11,850 nucleotides of DNA from M50B103 sp041667565 (GCA_964572745.1 CAZNFT010000051.1:1-11850), one strand, 5' to 3'; shown: positions 5,547 to 11,850, counted from the first letter of the stretch. Notes: generated by a model not told the origin, from the letters alone. Program-made: numbers and translations.

Positions 5547-7390
5547 GAATTCGTCAACTTGTTTTAATGCTTTTATGCTTTAGCATGAGTAGTATATTAT
5601 TTGCTGATCTAAGTAATAGCAATCTTTACCGCTTGGCAGGAAATTTTGAAAGAAAGGGAGAATACGCTAAAGCTGAATCCCTTTATGTCCATCTTTTTGA
5701 TGCCGAACCCGGGAATTATAATTATTTTTCAAGGTATAAAAGTTCTCTCTTGTTTCAGCAAAAATATGACGACATCAAGATCTTATTAGAAGAGCGTTTT
5801 AACAAGAATCAGCGTGATATTTATACCGAAATAGAATTATCTATTGTCTATTATGTTCTTGATGAAAAACGCAAAGCGATTAAACACTGGCAACATATTT
5901 TCTCCGGAAAAAACAGCAGGATGCATCGTTCTTATGCCAATAATCTTTATAGTAAGGTTTTAGAATATCGTTTGGGTGGGAGTTTTTACAAAATTGTTGA
6001 TGAGCTTCGGACAATCACGAACAAGAATAATTTTCTGGTGAATTATAACTTTTCGACTGCTTTCCGTTTCAGGAACTGGGATCAGGCAATAGATGAGATC
6101 CTACATATTATTAGAAATAATCCCACAGATTTAAAATATGTCCGCCAGTATTTATTTCTCCAGGACCCGGAATCTCTTTTATACGAAAAAGCGCTTAGTA
6201 AATTAAGTTCTGTACAAGAAGCAGAGGCACTGATCCTGATGTCCGATATAAATCTTCATATAGAAAACTATAAAGCTGCTTTAATGAATTTAAGCACAAT
6301 GAATGAAAACACTTTAATTCAGAGTGCTCTGGAAAAATTAGCTCACACATTGATAGATGAAGAAGCATTCGATCTTTCTTATGCAGCTGCTAAGCGCGCC
6401 TTTGATTATAGTAAGTCAACAAGCACAGATATGAACATGCGTTTTATAATGGCTGAATCATTAAAAGGAAAATTTGAAAAGAACAATCGCGTACACACAC
6501 TTATCCCTAAACCCTTTGTTTCAACATTTACGCAATTACCCATTTTGTCATTTGAAGCCAGTGATATTGCTTTAATAGAAGATGCTTACAGTTTTTATGA
6601 TAGCTTAAGCTATAGTAGAGGGAAAATCGCAGAAAGCTCGACGCTTAAGCTGATCGACATAGAGCATATTATTTATCAGGATATTGATGCAGCTTTAAAA
6701 AGAGCCCTGACTATATTGCCGGAAATTTCTATAGAGAACAGGGTGACGCTTCTTGGGAAAATTGCAAACTTGCACATGGCAAAAGGAGATATAGAAAGAG
6801 CTCGGGATTTTATTGAGACAGCACCCGAGACATTTAGTCTGATGGTTCATGAAGAAGACAGACTTCTTGCAACATTATTACATGTGTCGGTCTTAAGTTC
6901 TGAAAGCGATTCTTTGGCAGAGCAGAGTGATTTACTCCTTTCACTTTTGGAAAAAGATGATCCTTTGTATAATGATATTTTAAATTACATGGCATTTATA
7001 TCAGTTTTTTCAAAAGACAGCATAAATTATGAAAATTGGCAAGAAGCTGAGCGCGAATTAGTGCAGCAAGATCTTGCAGAAGCAGCCGGGATCTATTTTG
7101 CAATGCTTCAAAGTCAGACAGAAGCAAAATTTGTGATAGCGCTAAGATATTTAGACTGTGTGCAGGCCATGAAAGACAAGGAAGCCGAAAGAATTTTTTG
7201 GGATGATTATTATGAAGAATTACAAAACATAGAAATGTCTGATTATTTTATGCTAGCGTATGCAGATTTTTTAGAAAAGAGCCAAAAAGGTGAAAAGGCG
7301 GCAGAAATATACGAAAAATTTTTACTCTTTCATCAAGAAAGTATGTATATTCAACAAGTGCGAAGCCATTTACGAAAAATTAAACACTAG
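5543..7390 (+). CDS. Secreted TPR-like repeat protein
   Basis: The 615-residue product has an N-terminal signal peptide (MRIRQLVLMLLCFSMSSILFA, cleavage likely after LFA at about 21). The rest is almost wholly alpha-helical with TPR-like units. Examples are YRLAGNFERKGEYAKAESLYVHLF with D/EP next (about 29-56) and FLEKSQKGEKAAEIYEKFL close to the C-terminus (about 575-593). Units in the middle are degenerate. It should be periplasmic and act as a protein-protein scaffold. It overlaps the DUF4175 gene by 4 nt and has a strong ribosome site. The natural inference is that DUF4159, DUF4175 and this protein work together at the envelope. DUF4175-linked TPR proteins are seen in FCB genomes, but I know of no named function. 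It ends 7 nt before cdd. Confidence 0.75.
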   Translation: MRIRQLVLMLLCFSMSSILFADLSNSNLYRLAGNFERKGEYAKAESLYVHLFDAEPGNYNYFSRYKSSLLFQQKYDDIKILLEERFNKNQRDIYTEIELSIVYYVLDEKRKAIKHWQHIFSGKNSRMHRSYANNLYSKVLEYRLGGSFYKIVDELRTITNKNNFLVNYNFSTAFRFRNWDQAIDEILHIIRNNPTDLKYVRQYLFLQDPESLLYEKALSKLSSVQEAEALILMSDINLHIENYKAALMNLSTMNENTLIQSALEKLAHTLIDEEAFDLSYAAAKRAFDYSKSTSTDMNMRFIMAESLKGKFEKNNRVHTLIPKPFVSTFTQLPILSFEASDIALIEDAYSFYDSLSYSRGKIAESSTLKLIDIEHIIYQDIDAALKRALTILPEISIENRVTLLGKIANLHMAKGDIERARDFIETAPETFSLMVHEEDRLLATLLHVSVLSSESDSLAEQSDLLLSLLEKDDPLYNDILNYMAFISVFSKDSINYENWQEAERELVQQDLAEAAGIYFAMLQSQTEAKFVIALRYLDCVQAMKDKEAERIFWDDYYEELQNIEMSDYFMLAYADFLEKSQKGEKAAEIYEKFLLFHQESMYIQQVRSHLRKIKH

Positions 7391-7397
7391 GTGAAAT

Positions 7398-7799
7398 GTG
7401 ATAGACAAAAACAAACAAAAAGAATTAGTTGAAGCGGCATTAGATGTTCGAAAAAACGCTTTTGCACCTTTTTCAAAATTTCAGGTCGCTGCCTCATTGT
7501 TATCTACTGATGGTAATATTACTTGTGGCATCAATGTAGAGAGTTCTTCATACGGATTAACTGTCTGTGCGGAACGAAATGCTATTTCAGCAGCCATAGC
7601 TAATGGTAAAAAAGAGTTTGTCGCATTGGCAGTCATTTCTAGGGGAGCCGCTTATCCATGCGGAGCTTGTCGTCAGGTGATTTTTGATATTTGTGGAAAT
7701 ATTGATATTATAGTTGCTGATGAAAATGGTGAGATCAAGGATATAACAGATACAAAAACACTCTTGCCGAAAGCATTCGGCATTGAAAATTTGGAATAA
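7398..7799 (+). CDS. cdd: Cytidine deaminase
   Basis: This is a homotetrameric-type cytidine deaminase of 133 residues, the usual short-form length. It hydrolyses cytidine and deoxycytidine to uridine and deoxyuridine in the cytoplasm. The zinc site is complete: Cys57 with the proton-shuttle Glu59 in VCAERNA, and Cys88 and Cys91 in PCGACRQ. The substrate loop INVESSSYG (about 45-53) matches the family NVEN.SYG motif. The start is a GTG, chosen because AGGTG (7389-7393) sits 4 nt upstream and the protein then begins MIDKNKQ, as expected for family length. It lies 7 nt after the TPR gene and 2 nt before udk, so it belongs to the same transcript and opens the pyrimidine-salvage part of the operon. 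Confidence 0.95.
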   Translation: MIDKNKQKELVEAALDVRKNAFAPFSKFQVAASLLSTDGNITCGINVESSSYGLTVCAERNAISAAIANGKKEFVALAVISRGAAYPCGACRQVIFDICGNIDIIVADENGEIKDITDTKTLLPKAFGIENLE

Positions 7800-7801
7800 G
7801 C

Positions 7802-8428
7802 ATGGTAAAAAGAATTGTTATTGGTATTGCCGGAGGAAGTGGCTCAGGAAAAACTTCAGTTGCTAAAGCTCTTTTAAAAAATCTGAATTTAAGCGGTGTT
7901 GTGATTATAGAACAAGATTGGTATTATAAAGACCTATCTCATCGGCCGCAAGACGAGCGTTCTAAGTGGAACTTTGATCACCCGGATTCTGTAGAATTCG
8001 ATCTCCTGATCGAAGATTTAATAAAAATGCGTGCAGGCGAAACTGTAGAAGTTCCGCAGTACGATTATGTAACACATTCCCGACTTGCAGAGACCATGAC
8101 CATTGAACCCCAAAAGGTGATCATTGTGGAAGGTATTATGGTTTTGTATGAGCCCATATTACGCGAACTATTAGATATTAAGATCTTTGTTGACACCGAT
8201 AAGGACATTCGTTTTATTCGCCGTTTAAAACGAGATATTTATGAGCGCGGTCGTGCCGTGAATAATGTTATTGATCAGTATATGCAAACAGTAAGACCCA
8301 TGCATGAAACCTTTGTTGAACCAAGTAAACGTTTTGCTGATGTTATTATTCCTGAAGGTGGGAAAAACAAAGTCGCTATAGATCTTTTTAGAACAAAAAT
8401 TTCAACACTATTACAAGATGAGGGCTAA
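7802..8428 (+). CDS. udk: Uridine kinase (uridine-cytidine kinase)
   Basis: The 208-residue protein is a full-length bacterial uridine kinase. It transfers phosphate from ATP or GTP to uridine and cytidine, giving UMP and CMP. The P-loop is GGSGSGKTS (11-19). QDWYYKDL (38-45) and FDHPDSVEFDLL (58-69) are family signatures, PQYDYVTHSRL (85-95) lines the nucleoside site, and IIVEGIMVL (107-115) is the Walker-B-like strand. DIRFIRRLKRDIYERGR (135-151) is the lid region. It follows cdd by 2 nt and receives the uridine that Cdd makes. Only a weak GGAA stands before the ATG, so it probably relies on translational coupling. Its stop lies 1 nt from the preferred tdk start. Confidence 0.95.
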   Translation: MVKRIVIGIAGGSGSGKTSVAKALLKNLNLSGVVIIEQDWYYKDLSHRPQDERSKWNFDHPDSVEFDLLIEDLIKMRAGETVEVPQYDYVTHSRLAETMTIEPQKVIIVEGIMVLYEPILRELLDIKIFVDTDKDIRFIRRLKRDIYERGRAVNNVIDQYMQTVRPMHETFVEPSKRFADVIIPEGGKNKVAIDLFRTKISTLLQDEG

Positions 8429-8429
8429 T

Positions 8430-9017
8430 ATGCAATCAGGATGGCGTCCTCAAAACGGACATATTGAAGTAATTTGCGGATCGATGTTCAGTGGTAAAAC
8501 TGAAGAATTGATCAGGCGTTTGCGCCGTGCACAGATTGCAAAACAAAAGGTTGTGGTGTTTAAACCTCAGCTCGATGATCGTTACGACAAAGAAAAGATC
8601 GTTTCTCATTCAAAACAAGAAATACAATCTATTGTTATAAAAGAAGCTAAAGAAATTTTGCAGCATGCAGTTTTTGCTCAGGTCATAGGTATAGATGAAG
8701 CTCAATTCTTTGGTTCTGATCTCATTGAAATCGTCCAGGGATTGGCTGACAGTGGAAAACGTGTGATCATAGCGGGTCTGGACATGGATTACAGAGGAAT
8801 ACCTTTTGAACCCATGCCACATCTTCTTGCCATTGCAGAAGATATAACTAAAATGCACGCTATTTGTATGCGTTGTGGCGCTCAGGCTAATTATACTTAT
8901 CGCATGACGGAATCCACAGAACGAGTTGTTGTAGGCGCAGGCGAAGTTTACGAAGCCAGATGCAGACATTGCTATGAAAAGCCTGACCAGGAGCCGGAAG
9001 CCGAAGACGCGCCGTAG
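8430..9017 (+). CDS. tdk: Thymidine kinase (type II, TK1-like)
   Basis: The 195-residue enzyme phosphorylates thymidine and deoxyuridine with ATP. It belongs to the zinc-binding type II thymidine kinases. The P-loop is GSMFSGKT (17-24), the catalytic/Walker-B motif is DEAQFF (89-94), and four zinc cysteines are present as CMRC (146, 149) and CRHC (178, 181). GLDMDYRG (116-123) and YEARCR are further family marks. I chose the ATG at 8430 because GAGGG (8420-8424) lies 5 nt upstream; an in-frame ATG at 8418 would overlap udk by 11 nt and add MRAN. The last 12 or so residues (PDQEPEAEDAP) are acidic, outside the conserved domain, and run into a dispersed repeat whose GTAG supplies the TAG stop. 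With cdd and udk it completes pyrimidine-nucleoside salvage. Confidence 0.95.
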   Translation: MQSGWRPQNGHIEVICGSMFSGKTEELIRRLRRAQIAKQKVVVFKPQLDDRYDKEKIVSHSKQEIQSIVIKEAKEILQHAVFAQVIGIDEAQFFGSDLIEIVQGLADSGKRVIIAGLDMDYRGIPFEPMPHLLAIAEDITKMHAICMRCGAQANYTYRMTESTERVVVGAGEVYEARCRHCYEKPDQEPEAEDAP

Positions 9018-9060
9018 CCTTCCTGAGCGACGTAGCCTTGGCGAAGTTGGTGGCGAAGGT
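9008..9060 (+). repeat. Dispersed CGTAGCCTTGGCGAAG repeat at the tdk 3' end
   Basis: CGTAGCCTT occurs twice, at 9013-9021 and 9031-9039, 18 nt apart. The second copy is followed by GGCGAAGTTGGTGGCGAAGG. The 13-mer AGCCTTGGCGAAG (9034-9046) recurs in inverted orientation at 400-412. GC content is clearly above that of the following spacer. The tdk stop codon (9015-9017) lies inside the first unit. Confidence 0.6.
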
Positions 9061-9408
9061 GTGTCAGAAGCCAGAATAATTTGTGATCAGTGGCCAGAGG
9101 CTTCGTGCGAAGGTCCAGATGCCAAGGTCACATTAAGCTACTATAAGTATCACTAAGAAAAATATTATTATCTATATGAAGCAGACAAAGCCTTTGCTTA
9201 TAGAATAGAAAGTAAAATTAAAACACTATTTTGTTAAGTGGAGTAAGCTCACAAATTCGAGAAGAATGCCTTATGGTAAAAAGTCCAAATTTCCGTATCT
9301 GTGTGAAAGCGGATTTTTACTTTGTCATTAAATTTTTTCATTAAAAAGATGATCTTCGAGTGATTCGTTTTCTGATCGCAGTTCAGGAACTTTCTCTGTT
9401 GATTTTAC
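9061..9408. other. Spacer between the operon and groL
   Basis: No gene is recognised in this stretch. In particular there is no groES and no CIRCE (TTAGCACTC-N9-GAGTGCTAA) sequence. A 26-codon open stretch at 9157-9237 reads as plausible protein (YYYLYEADKAFAYRIESK) but has stops on both sides and matches nothing I know. It may be a gene relic. Confidence 0.5.
9278..9323 (+). terminator. Possible weak terminator or structured element after tdk
   Basis: AAAGTCC and TTTCCG on the left face CGGATTTTTACTTT on the right. The central CCG/CGG pairing and outer AAAGT/ACTTT pairing make an imperfect hairpin, and the right arm contains T5. It is the only terminator-like structure I see between tdk and groL. 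The mismatches in the middle make the call weak. Confidence 0.3.
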
Positions 9409-9437
9409 TTGATAAAATGAATGGTGTTGATTAAATT
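9409..9437 (+). promoter_or_regulatory. Sigma70-like promoter of groL
   Basis: TTGATA (9409-9414) and TAAATT (9432-9437) are spaced by exactly 17 bp, predicting a transcript start near 9444 and a leader of about 29 nt. No CIRCE operator and no sigma32-type hexamers are visible, so heat-shock control, if any, must act another way. Confidence 0.5.
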
Positions 9438-9462
9438 TCTGAGCTAAAAAATAACGTAAAAT

Positions 9463-9467
9463 GGAGG
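9463..9467 (+). promoter_or_regulatory. Shine-Dalgarno site that decides the groL start
   Basis: GGAGG lies 5 nt before the ATG at 9473. An in-frame ATG at 9461 overlaps this site and would add MEEK, so the start at 9473 (MAKQ) is preferred. Confidence 0.85.
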
Positions 9468-9472
9468 AAAAA

Positions 9473-11164
9473 ATGGCTAAGCAAATTGAGTACAATGTTG
9501 ATGCCCGGGCTAAGTTGAAGGCGGGTGTTGATGAGCTTGCGAAAGCTGTTAAAGTAACACTGGGTCCAAAAGGAAGGAATGTAGTCATTGAGAAGAGTTT
9601 TGGAGCTCCTCAGGTCACAAAGGACGGTGTGACTGTTGCTAAAGAGATCGAACTAGAAGATAGAATTGAGAATATGGGCGCTCAAATGCTAAAAGAGGTT
9701 GCTTCAAAAACATCGGATGTTGCCGGTGATGGAACAACTACGGCAACTATTCTTGCACAAGCCATCGTTACAGAAGGCATTAAAAATGTCACTGCCGGCG
9801 CTAATCCAATGGAATTAAAGCGAGGTATTGATCTTGCAGTTGCCGCTGTAGTTGAAGAACTTGCAAAAATGAGCAAGAATGTGAACGAATCACGCGAATT
9901 GATCGCGCAGGTAGGTACTATTTCTGCGAATAACCAGGTTGTTAGAATGAGTAATGGCCAGGAAAAAGAAGAGATCATTGAAGTTCCTATTGGTGAGATC
10001 ATTGCAGAAGCAATGGAAAAAGTTGGTACAGACGGCGTTATTACTGTTGAAGAAGCCAAAAGTGCATTGACATCAATGGATATTGTTGAAGGTATGCAGT
10101 TCGATCGCGGTTATATTTCACCCTATTTTGTCACTGATACAGAATCCATGGAAACCGAGTTAGAAAATCCATATATTCTCATCCATGATAAAAAGATCTC
10201 AACAATGAAAGATCTTTTACCTATTCTTGAAAAAACTACACAAATGGGGCGTGCACTTTTGATCATCGCAGAAGATATTGAAGGTGAAGCATTAGCTACA
10301 TTAGTTGTAAACCGTTTGCGCGGAACATTAAAAGTCGCTGCTGTAAAAGCACCGGGTTTTGGTGATCGTCGCAAAGCCATGTTAGAAGACATTGCTATTC
10401 TAAGTGGCGGAACAGTTATTTCTGAAGAACAAGGTTATAGTCTTGAAAGTGCTACTCTGGATTATCTTGGACAGGCAAACCGCGTAAATATCGATAAAGA
10501 TAATACAACTATTGTTGATGGCGCAGGTTCTCCTGATGCGATTAAAGCTCGCGTAAATGAGATTCGTGTTCAAATTGAAAATACCACTTCAGATTATGAT
10601 CGTGAAAAACTACAGGAACGTCTGGCTAAATTATCCGGTGGTGTTGCCGTTTTGAATATTGGTGCAGCAACAGAAGTCGAAATGAAAGAAAAGAAAGACC
10701 TTGTTGATGATGCACTTCATGCAACGCGCGCAGCTACCGAAGAAGGTATTGTACCCGGTGGTGGTGTAGCTTTATTGCGTGCTACTAAAGTTCTTGATAA
10801 AGTTAAAAAATCAGTCGAAGGCGATGAAGTTGTTGGCGTTGATATTGTGAAACGTGCTCTTCTTTATCCTATCAGACAGATTATTTTGAACGCTGGTCTA
10901 GAACCTGCGATCGTGATCAAAGAAGTTGCTGATCATAAAGGCGACTATGGTTTTGATGCACGCAGAGAATGTTATGGTTCAATGTATGAATTCGGAATTG
11001 TTGATCCTACAAAGGTCACACGAGCCGCTATTCAAAATGCCGCATCTATTGCAAGTCTGTTATTGACAACAGAAGCAGTTATCTGCGATATTCCTTCAGA
11101 CACACCTGAAATGCCTCCTATGCCAGGCGGTGGAATGGGTGGTGGTATGGGCGGAATGTATTAG
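9473..11164 (+). CDS. groL: Chaperonin GroEL (60 kDa, group I)
   Basis: This is a complete GroEL of 563 residues. It forms the double-ring chaperonin that encloses unfolded proteins with GroES in an ATP-driven cycle in the cytoplasm. Visible marks are VTLGPKGRNVV (28-38), the ATP site AGDGTTTAT (84-92), the apical VKAPGFGDRR (291-300), and ALHATRAATEEGIVPGGG (414-431) with the ATPase Asp near 413. The tail ends GGGMGGGMGGMY. It is about 15 residues longer than Escherichia coli GroEL. The extra piece lies after TISAN (about residues 154-172), where the usual four residues before IGEIIAEAM are replaced by NQVVRMSNGQEKEEIIEVP. No groES lies within the window. It has its own promoter, a strong ribosome site and an intrinsic terminator, so it is transcribed alone as far as can be seen. 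Confidence 0.98.
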   Translation: MAKQIEYNVDARAKLKAGVDELAKAVKVTLGPKGRNVVIEKSFGAPQVTKDGVTVAKEIELEDRIENMGAQMLKEVASKTSDVAGDGTTTATILAQAIVTEGIKNVTAGANPMELKRGIDLAVAAVVEELAKMSKNVNESRELIAQVGTISANNQVVRMSNGQEKEEIIEVPIGEIIAEAMEKVGTDGVITVEEAKSALTSMDIVEGMQFDRGYISPYFVTDTESMETELENPYILIHDKKISTMKDLLPILEKTTQMGRALLIIAEDIEGEALATLVVNRLRGTLKVAAVKAPGFGDRRKAMLEDIAILSGGTVISEEQGYSLESATLDYLGQANRVNIDKDNTTIVDGAGSPDAIKARVNEIRVQIENTTSDYDREKLQERLAKLSGGVAVLNIGAATEVEMKEKKDLVDDALHATRAATEEGIVPGGGVALLRATKVLDKVKKSVEGDEVVGVDIVKRALLYPIRQIILNAGLEPAIVIKEVADHKGDYGFDARRECYGSMYEFGIVDPTKVTRAAIQNAASIASLLLTTEAVICDIPSDTPEMPPMPGGGMGGGMGGMY

Positions 11165-11192
11165 GCCAACATTCACGTTTAGTGATAAATTG

Positions 11193-11229
11193 AAGGCTCT
11201 TTCTGTCTGCGGATGGGAGGAGCCTTTTT
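11193..11229 (+). terminator. Intrinsic terminator of groL
   Basis: AAGGCTC (11193-11199) pairs with GAGCCTT (11220-11226), and the right arm runs into TTTTT. The 20-nt loop is long but G-rich on its right side and may pair further. It lies about 30 nt after the groL stop. Confidence 0.8.
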
Positions 11230-11525
11230 GTTTAGCTAGGTGTATAGGTTTAGGGTTTGGGGTGTAGAGGAAGAAACAAGAGACAGTATCCAAATTCCAT
11301 GAGACAAATGATTGCAGATTGATAATTTCAGATTTTAAATCGATCTGAAATTTGAAATGTACGATTTGAGTTTTGAAATTAGAGGCTCAGTACTCCATAC
11401 TTCTTCGCAAGAGAGAAAATATTGAATGTCGAACAAGGATCTCCTTCGCATAAAGCTTCGGAGATTAAAATTAACGATATTCGAAGTATTCGAAAATCAT
11501 ATATTCTTATTTTTTGTTCGGTGTT
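11230..11525. other. Intergenic region after groL with decayed repeats
   Basis: No gene is seen. It contains GT-rich sequence (11238-11270) and a long AT-rich hairpin (11324-11352). It also has an inverted ATCTCC/GGAGAT pair around 11439-11465 and a direct repeat TATTCGAA (11479-11486 and 11488-11495). The text TTGAATGTCGAACAAGGA resembles, from memory, common FCB intergenic repeats. Confidence 0.5.
11324..11352. repeat. AT-rich inverted repeat
   Basis: AATTTCAGAT (11324-11333) and ATCTGAAATT (11343-11352) form a perfect 10-bp stem with a 9-nt loop. No T-run follows. Nearby text (GATTGCAGATT, TTTGAAATG) repeats similar words, suggesting a low-complexity repeat rather than a specific site. 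Confidence 0.6.
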
Positions 11526-11546
11526 TTAAACCCCAGCGGGGTTAAA
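11526..11546. repeat. Hairpin array, unit 1 (CCCC-AGC-GGGG)
   Basis: TTAAACCCC and GGGGTTAAA pair with one internal A-A mismatch around the 3-nt loop AGC. It resembles the CCCC/GGGG hairpins at 169-596 in its stem but has a much shorter loop. Confidence 0.75.
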
Positions 11547-11573
11547 TGTCTGTAGTAGAAGATAACAAAATCA

Positions 11574-11618
11574 ATTTCACATGCCGTAGGTATGAAATAT
11601 TTCACTCCTACGGAGTGA
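11574..11618. repeat. Hairpin array, units 2 and 3: head-to-head REP-like pair
   Basis: Unit 2 (11574-11598) pairs CATGCC with GGTATG around GTA, with outer ATTT/AAAT pairs beyond a 2-nt bulge. Unit 3 (11599-11618) pairs TCACTCC with GGAGTGA perfectly around TAC. Read on the minus strand, unit 2 begins ATTTCA, then two bases, then CCTACGG. Unit 3 on the plus strand has the same ATTTCA, two bases, CCTACGG. So the two abutting units are copies in inverted orientation, the arrangement of paired REP sequences in a bacterial interspersed mosaic element. Confidence 0.75.
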
Positions 11619-11651
11619 GAGAGTAAAAGTGAAAATTATTTCTACATATAT

Positions 11652-11670
11652 ATTATCCCTATGGGATATT
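11652..11670. repeat. Hairpin array, unit 4 (CCC-TAT-GGG)
   Basis: TATCCC and GGGATA pair around TAT, with a further A-T pair beyond one mismatch. It again has three loop bases in a CC-N3-GG core. Confidence 0.65.
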
Positions 11671-11677
11671 CTTTATG

Positions 11678-11699
11678 AGGGCAGATTAATGCCTGCCCT
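11678..11699. repeat. Hairpin array, unit 5 (AGGGCAG/CTGCCCT)
   Basis: A perfect 7-bp stem with loop ATTAATGC. The loop is longer and the core different from units 1-4, so it may be a separate repeat family placed at the end of the array. Confidence 0.7.
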
Positions 11700-11715
11700 T
11701 CCGATCTGTGCACCT

Positions 11716-11755
11716 TAGTTCGCCGACGCTGAAGCTATGGCGAGCTTTGGCTGAC
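11716..11755 (+). repeat. Possible divergent copy of the dispersed GGCGAAG repeat
   Basis: TTCGCCGACGCTGAAGCTATGGCGAGC resembles the GTAGCCTTGGCGAAG element at 9013-9060, with the shared core GAAGCTATGGCG versus GTAGCCTTGGCG. GC content is locally raised. The match is loose. The remaining bases to the window end (11756-11850) show no gene or signal. Confidence 0.3.
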
Positions 11756-11850
11756 AGTTCGGGGTTGTGTAATCTTCAAGAAGCGTTTTTTATACTGCCT
11801 AGATTCAAGTAGTAAGTGCAATTTTATAATTCTTAAAAAATACTTCATTT

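Noticed and set aside
8974..9156. Forward open frame overlapping the tdk 3' end
   Set aside because: It overlaps tdk in another frame and reads through the dispersed repeat; there is no ribosome site or protein-like motif.
9157..9237. Short protein-like stretch YYYLYEADKAFAYRIESK between stops
   Set aside because: Only 26 codons, no start codon or ribosome site, and no family I can name. It may be a relic but is not supportable as a gene.
9018..9472. Hidden groES upstream of groL
   Set aside because: Read in all frames, no stretch resembles the GroES LGDRV or GGI motifs and stops are frequent.
9461..9472. Upstream ATG of groL adding MEEK
   Set aside because: This ATG overlaps the GGAGG ribosome site of the next ATG; GroEL proteins start MAK or similar, which fits 9473.
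11239..11262. G-quadruplex from GG, GG, GGG and GGGG tracts
   Set aside because: Two of the four tracts have only two guanines, so at best a weak two-layer structure; no link to a promoter or gene.

Overview
The window is AT-rich bacterial DNA (GC roughly 40% by eye) from what is probably an uncultured member of the Fibrobacteres-Chlorobi-Bacteroidetes (FCB) group. Candidatus Cloacimonadota is my best guess. The guess rests on the DUF4159/DUF4175 gene pair, GroEL with a Gly-Met tail, the lack of Shine-Dalgarno sites at several starts, and intergenic DNA full of small CCCC/GGGG hairpins. The taxon is an inference, not something read directly from the sequence.

Layout. Positions 1-963 are repeat-rich and contain no intact gene. 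They hold the C-terminal remnant of an IS110-family transposase (197-391) and three copies of one hairpin element. The remnant begins exactly where one hairpin copy ends. A sigma70-like promoter (964-993) precedes a small secreted protein with one fibronectin-III-like domain (1014-1430), which is followed by a clear intrinsic terminator (1461-1486).

Positions 1530-9017 look like one six-gene transcription unit with junctions of 7 nt or less. It carries a secreted DUF4159 protein, a large membrane-anchored DUF4175 coiled-coil protein, a secreted TPR-type protein, then cytidine deaminase (cdd), uridine kinase (udk) and thymidine kinase (tdk). The first three look like an envelope module. The last three form a pyrimidine-nucleoside salvage route: Cdd makes uridine or deoxyuridine, Udk makes UMP/CMP, and Tdk makes dTMP/dUMP. 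The tdk stop codon lies inside a dispersed intergenic repeat.

A 455-bp spacer, with a possible weak terminator and a good sigma70-like promoter (9409-9437), leads to groL (9473-11164). groL has no groES next to it and carries a 15-residue insertion after the TISAN motif. It ends at an intrinsic terminator (11193-11229).

Positions 11230-11850 have no gene. They contain a long AT-rich hairpin and an array of five short hairpins (11526-11699). Four of these share a CC-N3-GG core on different stems. Two of the four stand head-to-head, like the REP pairs in bacterial interspersed mosaic elements. This array is the most unusual structure in the window. The named enzymes are ordinary; the novelty, if any, is in the repeat elements, the GroEL insertion and the operon coupling.
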